Of a DNA stretch of 64,000 nucleotides, positions 15,841 to 24,349 are shown one piece after another. Under the pieces are notes generated by a model that worked only from the letters and a program-made list of their open reading frames with translations, was not told where the DNA came from and ran no database searches. The position numbers were made by a program, and so were the translations under genes. Each line of letters opens with the position of its first letter. Within the stretch, counting starts at the first letter, position 1. The stretch comes from Nocardioides sp. Soil805 (lineage in GTDB: Bacteria; Actinomycetota; Actinomycetes; Propionibacteriales; Nocardioidaceae). The DNA lies in assembly GCF_001429625.1 (NCBI RefSeq), contig NZ_LMSU01000001.1, positions 1,478,310 to 1,542,309 of the forward strand. The letters run 5' to 3'.

Positions 15841-16923
15841 GTGCCCGAGCGTTCAGACGACGTGCTCCGCCTGCGCGCCACCTTGGCGATGATCGCGCCG
15901 GGCACCGCACTGCGCGACGGCCTCGAGCGGATCCTGCGGGGCCGCACGGGTGCGCTCATCGTGCTCGGCCAGGACAAGATGGTCGAGTCGCTCGCCACGG
16001 GCGGCTTCACCCTCGACGTCCCGTTCACCGCCACCGGGCTGCGCGAGCTGGCCAAGATGGACGGCGCGATCATCGTCGACCGCGACGTCACGCGGATCTC
16101 GCGGGCCGCCGTGCACCTGATGCCCGACCAGTCGATCCCGTCGGAGGAGACCGGCACCCGGCACCGCACCGCCGAGCGGGTGGCCAAGCAGACCGGCCAC
16201 CCGGTCATCTCGGTGTCCCAGTCGATGCAGATCATCGCGGCGTACGTCGGCGACATCCGCCACGTCCTCGAGGACTCGGGCCAGATCCTCTCCCGCGCCA
16301 ACCAGGCCCTGGCCACCCTCGAGCGCTACAAGATGCGCCTCGACGAGGTGTCGGCGACGCTGTCGGCGCTGGAGATCGAGGACCTCGTGACCGTGCGCGA
16401 CGTCGCCGTGGTGGCCCAGCGCCTCGAGATGGTCACCCGGATCGCCCGCGAGATCGACGACTACGTGCTCGAGCTGGGCACCGACGGTCGCCTGCTGTCG
16501 CTGCAGCTCGAGGAGCTCATCACCGGCGTGGACGCCGAGCGGGAGCTGGTCGTGCGCGACTACCTCCCGGCCGGCAAGCGCCGCAAGGTCGAGGCGTCGG
16601 TGATCCTGGGCGACCTGTCCACCCTCTCCCCCACCGAGCTGGTCGACCCGGGCGCGGTCGCCGCGGTGCTCGGCCTCGGCACCGCCGAGAACCTCGACGG
16701 CGCCGTGGCGCCCCGCGGCTACCGGCTGCTGGCCAAGGTGCCGCGACTTCCCCCCTCCGTGGTCGACCGCCTCGTCGAGCACTTCGGCGGGCTCCAGCAG
16801 CTGCTCTCCGCCGGCATCGACGACCTCCAGGCCGTCGAGGGCGTCGGCGAGCTCCGGGCGCGCAGCGTCCGCGAGGGCCTGTCCCGCCTCGCCGAGTCCA
16901 GCATCACCGAGCGCTACATCTGA
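15841..16923 (+). CDS. disA: DNA integrity scanning diadenylate cyclase DisA
   Basis: 360 residues from the GTG at 15841, behind GAGAGGACCACC. The N-terminal DAC domain joins two ATP into cyclic di-AMP: MDGAIIVDRD holds the DGA motif and TRHRTAERVAKQTG the RHR motif. The linker domain and C-terminal helix-hairpin-helix DNA-binding domain (VVDRLVEHFGGLQQLLSAG followed by VEGVGELRARSV) are complete, so the protein forms the usual octamer that scans DNA for branched structures. A TACACT -10-like hexamer lies at 15792-15797 in the 77-bp gap after radA. A hairpin repeat follows at 16949. Confidence 0.97.
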   Translation: MPERSDDVLRLRATLAMIAPGTALRDGLERILRGRTGALIVLGQDKMVESLATGGFTLDVPFTATGLRELAKMDGAIIVDRDVTRISRAAVHLMPDQSIPSEETGTRHRTAERVAKQTGHPVISVSQSMQIIAAYVGDIRHVLEDSGQILSRANQALATLERYKMRLDEVSATLSALEIEDLVTVRDVAVVAQRLEMVTRIAREIDDYVLELGTDGRLLSLQLEELITGVDAERELVVRDYLPAGKRRKVEASVILGDLSTLSPTELVDPGAVAAVLGLGTAENLDGAVAPRGYRLLAKVPRLPPSVVDRLVEHFGGLQQLLSAGIDDLQAVEGVGELRARSVREGLSRLAESSITERYI

Positions 16924-16948
16924 GACGGGCAGCGGCGGCCGAGGCGCC

Positions 16949-17070
16949 GTCCTGAGGAGGCGCTTCAGCGCCGTCTCGAAGGGGACGAGGCCGTCGCGTC
17001 GGCCCGGCCAGATCGAGCAAGCCCCGCGAGCGAGGGACGAGCCCGCGACGGGCGCGTCGAGATCCGGAGA
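16949..17070. repeat. Dispersed intergenic hairpin repeats downstream of disA
   Basis: At 16949-16983 the element CCTGAG-GA-GGCGCTTCAGCGCC-GTCTCGAAGG contains a perfect hairpin GGCGCT-TC-AGCGCC (16959-16972). It is the same type as the tripled unit inside folB (39055-39177), where the stem is GGGCGC-GCA-GCGCCC; both arms changed together. A second GC-rich element (about 17010-17070) resembles CTCGAGACGCCCG-type repeats common in actinobacterial intergenic DNA. The first hairpin may also terminate disA. Confidence 0.7.
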
Positions 17071-17119
17071 CACTCACACCGACGATCGGGCCGGCCAGGA
17101 GCGCGAGCCAGGCGCCCGA

Positions 17120-17908
17120 TCACCCCTCGGAGTTCCCCGAGCCGTCCTCGCCGGGCTGGTGGGCGTTGTCCTTCTTCGTGCCCTTCTGGGGCCTGGGCGT
17201 CACCGTCTTGGTGATCACCTCGCTGGCGGGGCGGACCAGCTCGAACTGCACCTCGGTCGGCTCTCCGGCCAGCGCCGCCGCCTCCACGTGGTAGAACCCG
17301 GGCAGCGCCCACTCGGTCAGTGCGGAGCACTCCTCGTCGGACCGCTTGGCGTTCCAGGTGATGACGACGGGGGCATCGACGGCCTGCCGGACGACGACGT
17401 CCTGCGGCACGATCGCCGCCGGGCACTCCCGGCTCGACCAGATCGAGTCGCTGCCCGAGGTGATGGTGACGGTCAGGGTGTCCGGGGAGACCGTCCAGGT
17501 GCACGCCGCGGTGACGCGGGTGCGCAGGTTGAGGGTGATCGAGACGTCGCTGCCGCCGGGCGCCTCGGTGATGGTCGGCGTGGCCACGATGTCGCCGTTC
17601 TCGCAGGTGCCCTCCGGCTCCGCCAGCGGCGGCTCCGTCGGGGTCTGCTTCTTCCTCTTGCGCCGCGGCTGCTCGGCCGGGGTCGTCGGAGGGGCGGTCG
17701 TCTCGGCGCTGGTGCTCGTGGTCGCGCCGGCCGTGGTCGCCTGGGGGTCCTCGTCGGACGACGCGTCGCTCGAACCGCCCAGCAGCCGGGCCAGTCCCGC
17801 GACCAGGAGCACGGCCACGCCGAGCACCACCAGGCGTCGGAACCAGTACACCCGGGCGGGCAGGGGACCACGCGGTGCCATCGGTGGGGCAGGGCGCGGG
17901 GACGGCAT
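17120..17908 (-). CDS. Hypothetical membrane-anchored protein
   Basis: 262 residues. A short proline-rich cytoplasmic start is followed by one hydrophobic anchor (about residues 28-46, VVLGVAVLLVAGLARLLGG). A low-complexity Ser/Thr/Ala linker (residues 50-80) and a basic stretch RRKRKKQ precede a beta-rich outer domain with four cysteines (CENGD, CTWTV, RECPAA, EECSAL), likely paired as disulfides outside the membrane. The tail is again charged and disordered. No family is recognised. It is divergent from mutY. Confidence 0.75.
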   Translation of the reverse strand: MPSPRPAPPMAPRGPLPARVYWFRRLVVLGVAVLLVAGLARLLGGSSDASSDEDPQATTAGATTSTSAETTAPPTTPAEQPRRKRKKQTPTEPPLAEPEGTCENGDIVATPTITEAPGGSDVSITLNLRTRVTAACTWTVSPDTLTVTITSGSDSIWSSRECPAAIVPQDVVVRQAVDAPVVITWNAKRSDEECSALTEWALPGFYHVEAAALAGEPTEVQFELVRPASEVITKTVTPRPQKGTKKDNAHQPGEDGSGNSEG

Positions 17909-17989
17909 GTGCAGACCCTAGGAGCCGGGTGGGCAGACGACGTGGAGCCACACCGCGCTCCCCTGGGATCCGTGCGTACGATCGCCGCG

Positions 17990-18856
17990 ATGAGCGACCT
18001 GCACGCCCCGATCCTCGAGTGGTACGACGCCCACGCGCGCGACCTGCCGTGGCGCCGCCCCGAGGCGTCGGCCTGGTCGGTGCTGGTCTCCGAGCTGATG
18101 CTCCAGCAGACTCCGGTGGCGCGGGTACTGCCCGTCCACGACGCCTGGCTCGAGCGGTGGCCGACCCCCGCCGACCTCGCCGCCGAGCCGACCGGTGAGG
18201 CCGTCCGGATGTGGGGGCGGCTGGGCTACCCGCGCCGCGCACTGCGCCTGCACGCCGCCGCCGTCGCCCTCGTCGAGCGGCACGACGGCGAGGTGCCTGC
18301 GTCGTACGACGAGCTGATCGCGCTGCCCGGCGTCGGCGACTACACCGCGGCCGCCGTGGCGAGCTTCGCCCACGGCCGGCGCCACGTGGTGCTCGACACC
18401 AACGTGCGCCGGGTGCTCGCCCGGGTGGTGTCGGGGACCGAGTTCCCGCCGACCTCGGTGACCCGCGCCGAGCGCGACCTGGCCACCGGCCTGCTCCCCG
18501 AGGACGAGGGCACGGCTGCCACTTGGGCCGTCGCGGTGATGGAGCTCGGCGCGCTGGTCTGCACCGCCCGCGACCCGCGCTGCGAGGCCTGCCCGGTCGC
18601 CGACCGGTGTGCGTGGCTGGCGGCTGGCCGTCCGGCGTACGACGGACCGCCGCGCCGCGGGCAGGCCTGGGCAGGCACCGACCGGCAGTGCCGCGGCCGG
18701 ATCATGGCGGTGCTGCGCGACGCCGAGGGCACCGTGCGCCCGGCGCAGGTGGAGGCCGTGTGGCCCGGGGCCGAGCAGCGGGAGCGGTGCCTGGCCGGGC
18801 TCGTCGCGGACGGGCTCGTCGCGGTCGTCGACGGGGGCTACCGCCTGCCGGGGTAG
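17990..18856 (+). CDS. mutY: A/G-specific adenine DNA glycosylase (MutY-like)
   Basis: 288 residues. Helix-hairpin-helix glycosylase: catalytic Glu in VSELMLQQTPVARV, hairpin LPGVGDYTAAAVASFAHG, catalytic Asp in VVLDTNVRRVLAR, and the four-cysteine [4Fe-4S] loop CTARDPRCEACPVADRC. MutY removes adenine mispaired with 8-oxoguanine. The C-terminal NUDIX-like recognition domain of longer MutY proteins is absent; a short helical tail replaces it, as in many actinobacteria. It shares this neighbourhood with radA and disA, so the region is rich in DNA-repair genes. Confidence 0.93.
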   Translation: MSDLHAPILEWYDAHARDLPWRRPEASAWSVLVSELMLQQTPVARVLPVHDAWLERWPTPADLAAEPTGEAVRMWGRLGYPRRALRLHAAAVALVERHDGEVPASYDELIALPGVGDYTAAAVASFAHGRRHVVLDTNVRRVLARVVSGTEFPPTSVTRAERDLATGLLPEDEGTAATWAVAVMELGALVCTARDPRCEACPVADRCAWLAAGRPAYDGPPRRGQAWAGTDRQCRGRIMAVLRDAEGTVRPAQVEAVWPGAEQRERCLAGLVADGLVAVVDGGYRLPG

Positions 18857-18967
18857 TCCCCGACGAAGGGACCCCCGATCGGCCCGAAATGGGGTCCGAT
18901 CGTCACGGACTACCCCAAGCCCCTGACCGGGTGGGGGTGGACACCCCCCCCCGGACCCGGACGCACG

Positions 18968-19000
18968 GGAGCCCCCGACGCGGGATGCGTCGGGGGCTCC
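18968..19000. terminator. Perfect 14-bp hairpin between mutY and clpC
   Basis: GGAGCCCCCGACGC and GCGTCGGGGGCTCC pair perfectly around a GGGAT loop. The site lies between the convergent ends of mutY and clpC and probably stops transcription from both sides. There is no U-tract, as is usual in high-GC actinobacteria. Confidence 0.85.
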
Positions 19001-19020
19001 GGTGGTGTCTCAGCCGGTCG

Positions 19021-21621
19021 TCACTCCGGGGTGTTGGACCGCGGGATGTCCGTCGGGCCCTCGGAGTCGTCGGGACCCTCGCCCTCGACCGGGACCGCGA
19101 TGTCCAGCGACTCGGCGGTCACGTCGGCGGTCTCGAACGGCGGGAGGTCCGGCAGCGCCGAGACCTTCTGGCCCTGGAAGGTGAAGGTCGCGGACGGACC
19201 CTCGCCCTCCACGTCGACCAGCACGATCTGACCGGGGCCGATCTCGCCGAAGAGCATCTTCTCGGCCATCACGTCCTCGATCTCGCGCTGGACCGTGCGA
19301 CGCAGCGGTCGCGCACCCAGCACCGGGTCGAAGCCCCGCTCGGCCAGGAGGTTCTTGGCCGCCTGGGTGAGCTCGAGCTGCATGTCGCGGTCCTTGAGCC
19401 GGAGCTCGACCGAGGCGATCATGTTGTCGACCATGGTGACGATCTGCTCGCGCGACAGCGGCGGGAACACGATGATCTCGTCGACACGGTTGAGGAACTC
19501 GGGCTTGAAGTGCTGCTTGAGCTCCTCGGAGACCTTGCTCTTCATCCGGTCGTAGGACCCCGCCTCGCCCGACTGCTGGAAGCCGAGGTTGACGCCCTTG
19601 GCGATGTCGCGGGTGCCGAGGTTGGTGGTCATGATGATGACGGTGTTCTTGAAGTCGACCACCCGGCCCTGCGAGTCGGTCAGGCGACCTTCCTCGAGGA
19701 TCTGCAGCAGGCTGTTGAAGATGTCTGGGTGGGCCTTCTCGACCTCGTCGAACAGCACCACGGAGAACGGCTTGCGGCGGACCTTCTCGGTCAGCTGGCC
19801 GCCCTCCTCGTAGCCCACGTAGCCGGGGGGCGAGCCGAAGAGGCGCGAGACGGTGTGCTTCTCGCCGAACTCGCTCATGTCGAGCTGGATGAGGGAGTCC
19901 TCGTCGCCGAAGAGGAAGTCGGCGAGCGTCTTGGACAGCCACGTCTTGCCGACGCCCGAGGGCCCCGCGAAGATGAACGACCCGCCGGGACGCTTGGGGT
20001 CCTTGAGGCCGGCACGCGTACGACGGATGGCGCGGGAGAGTGCCTTGACGGCCTCCTCCTGGCCGATGACGCGCTTGTGGAGCTCCTCCTCCATGTTGAG
20101 CAGGCGCGTGGACTCGGCCTCGGAGAGCTTGACGATCGGGATGCCGGTCGCCACGGCGAGCACCTCGGCGATGAGCTCCTCGTCGACCTCCGCGACCTCG
20201 TCCATGTCACCGGAGCGCCACTGCGACTCGCGCTCGGACTTGCGGGCGATGAGCTGCTTCTCCTCGTCGCGCAGGCGCGCGGCGGCCTCGAAGTCCTGGC
20301 CGTCGATCGCGGCCTCCTTGCGCTGGCGCACGTCGGCGATCTTGTCGTCGTACTCGCGCAGGTCGGCCGGGGCCGTCATGCGGCGGATGCGCAGGCGCGA
20401 GCCGGCCTCGTCGATGAGGTCGATGGCCTTGTCCGGCAGGAACCGGTCGGAGATGTAGCGGTCGGCCAGGGTGGCGGCCGAGACCAGCGCCTCGTCGGTG
20501 ATGGTCACGCGGTGGTGCGCCTCGTAGCGGTCACGCAGGCCCTTGAGCATCTCGATCGTGTGCGCGATCGAGGGCTCCTGCACCTGGATGGGCTGGAAGC
20601 GGCGCTCGAGCGCGGCGTCCTTCTCGAGGTACTTGCGGTACTCGTCGAGCGTGGTGGCACCGATGGTCTGGAGCTCACCGCGGGCCAGCATCGGCTTGAG
20701 GATCGAGGCCGCGTCGATGGCGCCCTCGGCCGCACCGGCACCGACGAGGGTGTGGATCTCGTCGATGAACAGCACGATGTCGCCGCGGGTGCGGATCTCC
20801 TTGAGGACCTTCTTCAGGCGCTCCTCGAAGTCACCGCGGTAGCGCGAGCCGGCGACCAGCGCACCGAGGTCGAGGGTGTAGATGTGCTTGTCCTTCAGCG
20901 TCTCGGGCACGTTGCCCTTGACGATGTCCTGGGCCAGGCCCTCGACGATGGTCGTCTTGCCGACGCCCGGCTCGCCGATGAGGACGGGGTTGTTCTTCGT
21001 GCGGCGCGACAGGATCTGCATCACGCGCTCGATCTCCTGCTCGCGCCCGATGACCGGGTCGAGCTTGCCCTCGCGGGCGGCCTGGGTCAGGTTGCGGCCG
21101 AACTGGTCGAGGACCAGCGAGCTCGACGGCGCCTCGGAGGACGACCCGCCGGTCGCTGCACCGGACGCGGCCGACTCCTTGCCCTGGAAGCCGCTCAGCA
21201 GCTGGATGACCTGCTGGCGGACCCGGTTGAGGTCGGCGCCGAGCTTCTGCAGGACCTGGGCGGCGACGCCCTCGCCCTCGCGGATCAGCCCGAGCAGGAT
21301 GTGCTCGGTGCCGATGTAGGAGTGGCCGAGCTGCAGCGCCTCGCGCAGGGACAGCTCGAGCACCTTCTTGGCACGCGGCGTGAAGGGAATGTGACCGGAC
21401 GGGGCCTGCTGGCCCTGGCCGATGATCTCCTCGACCTGGGCGCGCACGGCCTCCAGGGAGATGTCGAGGGACTCCAGCGCCTTGGCCGCGACGCCTTCGC
21501 CCTCGTGGATCAGCCCGAGCAGGATGTGCTCGGTGCCGATGTAGTTGTGCGAGAGCATGCGGGCCTCTTCCTGGGCCAGCACGACAACTCGTCGGGCTCG
21601 GTCGGTGAACCGCTCGAACAT
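19021..21621 (-). CDS. clpC: ATP-dependent Clp protease ATPase subunit ClpC
   Basis: 866 residues from the ATG at 21621 (AGGAG upstream). Two N-terminal Clp repeats ([19 protein letters not shown] and [20 protein letters not shown]), first AAA module with [13 protein letters not shown], a UVR-containing middle domain, and second AAA module with [12 protein letters not shown] and the [14 protein letters not shown] loop. It unfolds substrates for ClpP and is essential in mycobacteria. The threonine after the second Walker A lysine is followed by Trp, where Glu or Ala is more usual; this is probably only a variant. Two copies of the GTEHILLG motif are present. Confidence 0.97.
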   Translation of the reverse strand: MFERFTDRARRVVVLAQEEARMLSHNYIGTEHILLGLIHEGEGVAAKALESLDISLEAVRAQVEEIIGQGQQAPSGHIPFTPRAKKVLELSLREALQLGHSYIGTEHILLGLIREGEGVAAQVLQKLGADLNRVRQQVIQLLSGFQGKESAASGAATGGSSSEAPSSSLVLDQFGRNLTQAAREGKLDPVIGREQEIERVMQILSRRTKNNPVLIGEPGVGKTTIVEGLAQDIVKGNVPETLKDKHIYTLDLGALVAGSRYRGDFEERLKKVLKEIRTRGDIVLFIDEIHTLVGAGAAEGAIDAASILKPMLARGELQTIGATTLDEYRKYLEKDAALERRFQPIQVQEPSIAHTIEMLKGLRDRYEAHHRVTITDEALVSAATLADRYISDRFLPDKAIDLIDEAGSRLRIRRMTAPADLREYDDKIADVRQRKEAAIDGQDFEAAARLRDEEKQLIARKSERESQWRSGDMDEVAEVDEELIAEVLAVATGIPIVKLSEAESTRLLNMEEELHKRVIGQEEAVKALSRAIRRTRAGLKDPKRPGGSFIFAGPSGVGKTWLSKTLADFLFGDEDSLIQLDMSEFGEKHTVSRLFGSPPGYVGYEEGGQLTEKVRRKPFSVVLFDEVEKAHPDIFNSLLQILEEGRLTDSQGRVVDFKNTVIIMTTNLGTRDIAKGVNLGFQQSGEAGSYDRMKSKVSEELKQHFKPEFLNRVDEIIVFPPLSREQIVTMVDNMIASVELRLKDRDMQLELTQAAKNLLAERGFDPVLGARPLRRTVQREIEDVMAEKMLFGEIGPGQIVLVDVEGEGPSATFTFQGQKVSALPDLPPFETADVTAESLDIAVPVEGEGPDDSEGPTDIPRSNTPE

Positions 21622-21736
21622 GTGCGCTCCTCGCTTGCGTCTGTGCGTCCGCGAGACCTCCGTCAGACGGTGGGCGGACAGTGGGCTCAACGCCCGACTC
21701 CACCCTACGTGTTCCCACCCGCACGACGGAGGCGTC

Positions 21737-21750
21737 CGCTCTCAGCGAAC
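21737..21750. promoter_or_regulatory. Candidate ClgR binding site upstream of clpC
   Basis: CGCTCTCAGCGAAC differs at one position from the corynebacterial ClgR consensus CGCY-NANR-GCGWWS as I recall it. It lies about 120 bp before the clpC start. ClgR activates clp genes in corynebacteria and streptomycetes, so the location makes sense, but a single short match in GC-rich DNA is weak evidence. Confidence 0.35.
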
Positions 21751-21918
21751 ACCCGCAGAGGTCACGGCGTCCAGCCCCGTGCGCGACCGCCACGGCGGGC
21801 CCGGGTGACTGATCCTGGTCGTCGTGACGAGGAGATCACCGGGAGCCCAGCACCCCGATGGGAGATGTGTGGCGACTGCCGCGGGGCGCGAGGCGTCCGG
21901 CGAGTGCCGCCCGGTCCT

Positions 21919-21999
21919 GAAGTTCCGCGCCGGTGCGAGGAAGTGCAGTCCGCGGGCACCCTCCCCGCCGTGAAATCCCACGCGCCTGCGTGGAAGTTC
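21919..21999. repeat. 80-nt nested palindromic element, copy A
   Basis: Four blocks in fixed order: GAAGTTCCGCGC at 21919, CGAGGAAGTGCAG at 21936, GTGAAATCCCACGC at 21970 and GCGTGGAAGTTC at 21988. Block offsets are 17, 34 and 18 nt, nearly identical to copies B (43435) and C (44531). Outer blocks pair as inverted repeats. The copy lies in the 567-bp gap between lsr2 and clpC, which otherwise holds a ClgR-like site, an inverted repeat at 22035 and the lsr2 terminator. Confidence 0.8.
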
Positions 22000-22034
22000 G
22001 TCAGTGCGGCGTGAATCACGTGACAAATTGGAAG

Positions 22035-22059
22035 ACGTGTCAATTCATTCTTGACACGT
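22035..22059. promoter_or_regulatory. Perfect 9-bp inverted repeat in AT-rich DNA
   Basis: ACGTGTCAA and TTGACACGT are separated by TTCATTC. The surrounding 50 bases are much richer in A and T than the window. The site lies between the lsr2 terminator and copy A, about 415 bp upstream of clpC, and could be a regulator site or a second hairpin. Confidence 0.5.
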
Positions 22060-22105
22060 TCGTCGCGCGCATTCGCTCGTCGAGTTTCGCCCATCAATGA
22101 CGAGA

Positions 22106-22132
22106 CGCCGCATCCCGGTGAGGGATGCGGCG
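22106..22132 (-). terminator. Terminator hairpin downstream of lsr2
   Basis: CGCCGCATCCC and GGGATGCGGCG form a perfect 11-bp stem with a five-base loop, about 57 bp beyond the lsr2 stop. It should end the lsr2 transcript. Confidence 0.75.
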
Positions 22133-22188
22133 CCTCGAATGCGCGTTGCACGGGGAGCTGTCGAGCTCACCGGGGCAACAAAGGTGCG

Positions 22189-22521
22189 TCAGTGCGCGGC
22201 GTCGTACGCCTGCTGGACGTCGGCGGAGATGCGGCCGCGCTCGGAGACCTCCATGCCCTGGGACTTGGCCCATTCACGGATGTCCTTGGTGTTGCCGGAC
22301 GACGAGGAGGCCGCACTGCCGGTACGACGGCCACGGCGGGCGCCGCCGGTGGTCTTGCGGGCATGGCCCACGTATCCCGCGAGAGCCTCGCGCAGGGCGG
22401 CGGCGTTGGCGTCATTGAGGTCGATCTCGTACGACGCACCGTCGAGACCGAAGGAGACCGTCTCGGCCGCCTCTGATCCGTCGAGGTCGTCGACGAGGAT
22501 GATGTTGACTTTCTGTGCCAC
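22189..22521 (-). CDS. lsr2: Nucleoid-associated protein Lsr2
   Basis: 110 residues from the GTG at 22521 (AAGGAAGA upstream). The N-terminal dimerisation domain starts AQKVNIILVDDLDGSEAAETVSFGLDG. The C-terminal DNA-binding domain has the family motif KDIREWAKSQGMEVSERGRI, whose RGR hook inserts into the minor groove of AT-rich DNA. Lsr2 is the actinobacterial H-NS analogue and silences horizontally acquired DNA. The gene stands alone between coaX and clpC. The flanking non-coding DNA is unusually AT-rich, which fits autoregulation. Confidence 0.96.
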   Translation of the reverse strand: MAQKVNIILVDDLDGSEAAETVSFGLDGASYEIDLNDANAAALREALAGYVGHARKTTGGARRGRRTGSAASSSSGNTKDIREWAKSQGMEVSERGRISADVQQAYDAAH

Positions 22522-22566
22522 GTCTTCCTTCTTCCACGAATGGGCCTCGCTTCTCAAGCCCTGAGG

Positions 22567-22590
22567 AATTGAAGGTACTCGCATTCAATT
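22567..22590. promoter_or_regulatory. AT-rich inverted repeat upstream of lsr2
   Basis: AATTGAA (22567-22573) and TTCAATT (22584-22590) are separated by 10 nt, 46-69 bp upstream of the lsr2 GTG. The 132-bp gap 22522-22653 is the most AT-rich non-coding segment seen apart from the one beyond the lsr2 terminator. A promoter with Lsr2 autoregulatory binding is a reasonable reading. Confidence 0.45.
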
Positions 22591-22653
22591 GGCCCCGGCA
22601 AAATACCGCGGGAAATGGTCGGACAATTCGCACGGCGAGTGGCGAGGAATTGC

Positions 22654-23427
22654 TCAGGAATTGCGCTCGTAGACGAGACGGAGGCCCTGCAGCGTGAGCC
22701 ACGGCGCGTGCTCGGTGAAGCAGTCGCACTCGTCGAGCAGCAGGGTGGCGAGGTGCCCGGTGGCGATGACCGTGACGTCGCCGACCGCGACCCCGAGCTC
22801 GGCGATCATCCGGTCGACGATCCCCTCGACCTGGGCGGCGACCCCGAAGATCATCCCGCTCTGGAGGGCCTCGACGGTGTTCTTGGCGATCACCGAGCGC
22901 GGCCGGGCCAGCTCGACCTTGCGCAGCTGGGCACCGCGACGGCCCAGTGCCTCCAGCGAGATCTCGATGCCGGGGGCGATGGCGCCGCCGATGTACTGCC
23001 CAGCGCCGCTCACCACGTCGAAGGTCGTCGCCGTGCCGAAGTCGACGACGATCGCCGGGCCGCCGTACAGGGTGGCCGCGGCGAGCGCGTTGATGATCCG
23101 GTCCGCACCGACCTCGCGCGGGTTGTCCATCAGCACCGGGACGCCGGTACGCACCCCGGGCTCGACCACGACGCTGTGCGCCTGCGGGAAGTGCCGCGCC
23201 ATCATGTCGCGCCACTCGTGCAGCACCGCCGGCACGGTCGCGCACACCGAGATGCCGGTGATCGTGGTGGCGTCCACGTCGGCGAGCAGGCCTCGCACGA
23301 GCACCGCCCACTCGTCGGAGGTGCGCCGCTCGTCGGTGGCCACCCGCCAGTGGTGCGCCACCTCGTCGCCCTCGAAGAGCCCGAGGAACGTGTGGCTGTT
23401 GCCGATGTCGGCCGCGAGCAGGGTCAT
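22654..23427 (-). CDS. coaX: Type III pantothenate kinase
   Basis: 257 residues. The phosphate-binding LLAADIGNSHTFLGLFEG is at the N-terminus, the pantothenate-site region is DNPREVGADRIINALAA, and VVDFGTATTFDVVSGAGQYIGGAIAPG is the second phosphate motif of the acetate kinase/Hsp70/actin fold. It catalyses the first committed step of coenzyme A synthesis and resists feedback inhibition by CoA. Its ATG lies 1 nt past the nadC stop, so the gene ends an operon that also makes pantothenate. Confidence 0.96.
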   Translation of the reverse strand: MTLLAADIGNSHTFLGLFEGDEVAHHWRVATDERRTSDEWAVLVRGLLADVDATTITGISVCATVPAVLHEWRDMMARHFPQAHSVVVEPGVRTGVPVLMDNPREVGADRIINALAAATLYGGPAIVVDFGTATTFDVVSGAGQYIGGAIAPGIEISLEALGRRGAQLRKVELARPRSVIAKNTVEALQSGMIFGVAAQVEGIVDRMIAELGVAVGDVTVIATGHLATLLLDECDCFTEHAPWLTLQGLRLVYERNS

Positions 23428-23428
23428 C

Positions 23429-24349
23429 TCACTCGTCGCCCGCGCCGTCGTCCACGAGGTCCATGCCGAGGTCGAACACCACGACGCTGTGCGTCAGGGC
23501 GCCGACCGAGATGTAGTCGACACCGGTACCGGCGACCGCCCGCGCCCGCTCCAGAGTCAGGCCACCGGAGGCCTCGAGGACGGCTCGGCCGGCGGTGATG
23601 CGCACCGCCTCGGCCATCGTCGCGTCGTCCATGTTGTCGAGCAGGATCCACTCGGCGTCGACGTCGAGCAGGGCGCGCAGCTGGTCGAGGTCGGTGACCT
23701 CGCTGATGATCGGCAGGCCGGGGTACGCCGCGCGCACGGCCTCGATCGCCGGCACCACGCCGCCGGCGGCGATGACGTGGTTGTCCTTGATCATGGCCTT
23801 GTCGGCCAGGCTGAACCGGTGGTTGACGCCGCCGCCGCAGCGCACGGCGTACTTCTGCAGGGCGCGCCAGCCGGGCAGCGTCTTGCGGGTGTCGAGCACC
23901 CGGGCCCGGGTGCCCTCGAGGGCGGCGACCCACCGGCTGGTGGCCGTGGCGACCCCCGAGAGGTGGCTGGCGAAGTTGAGGGCGGTGCGCTCGGCGGTGA
24001 GGAGGCCGCGGGTGGGGCCGGCGACGTGGAGCACCACGTCCCCCCGCGCCACGTGGGTGCCGTCGGCGACCCGGCCGGTGATGGTCACCGCGTCGCCCAT
24101 CACGTAGTGGAAGACCATCGCGGCGAGCGCCAGGCCGGCCACCACTCCGGGCTCCCGGGCCGCCCAGTCGGCCCGGCCGGTGGCGTCCGCCGGGATGGTC
24201 GCGACGCTGGTCGCGTCGTCGGCCCCGCCGGGGAGGTCCTCGGCCAGGGCCCGGGCGATGTCGGCGTAGACCTGCTCCGGGTCGAGGCCGGCGTCGCGGA
24301 CCTCGGCGAGCAGCTCGGGCGGCAGGGCGTCGTACGGCGTCGGCGTCAT
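23429..24349 (-). CDS. nadC: Nicotinate-nucleotide pyrophosphorylase (quinolinate phosphoribosyltransferase)
   Basis: 306 residues from the ATG at 24349, which overlaps the nadB stop by four bases. It makes nicotinate mononucleotide from quinolinate and PRPP. Typical strings: NFASHLSGVATATSRWV, VLDTRKTLPGWRALQKYAVRCGGG, NHRFSLADKAMIKDNH, and LLDNMDDATMAEAV, with the expected phosphate-binding Arg, His and Lys. It follows nadB directly, giving two steps of de novo NAD synthesis; nadA, the middle step, is not in the cluster. Confidence 0.96.
   Translation of the reverse strand: MTPTPYDALPPELLAEVRDAGLDPEQVYADIARALAEDLPGGADDATSVATIPADATGRADWAAREPGVVAGLALAAMVFHYVMGDAVTITGRVADGTHVARGDVVLHVAGPTRGLLTAERTALNFASHLSGVATATSRWVAALEGTRARVLDTRKTLPGWRALQKYAVRCGGGVNHRFSLADKAMIKDNHVIAAGGVVPAIEAVRAAYPGLPIISEVTDLDQLRALLDVDAEWILLDNMDDATMAEAVRITAGRAVLEASGGLTLERARAVAGTGVDYISVGALTHSVVVFDLGMDLVDDGAGDE

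Noticed and set aside
18211..22014. Very long plus-strand open frame opposite clpC
   Set aside because: It is the antisense of mutY-end, clpC and lsr2-leader DNA and its composition is typical of GC-rich shadow frames; clpC on the minus strand is a clear family member.
24346..24349. Frameshift between nadB and nadC
   Set aside because: The ATGA overlap is normal translational coupling, and both proteins are full length.
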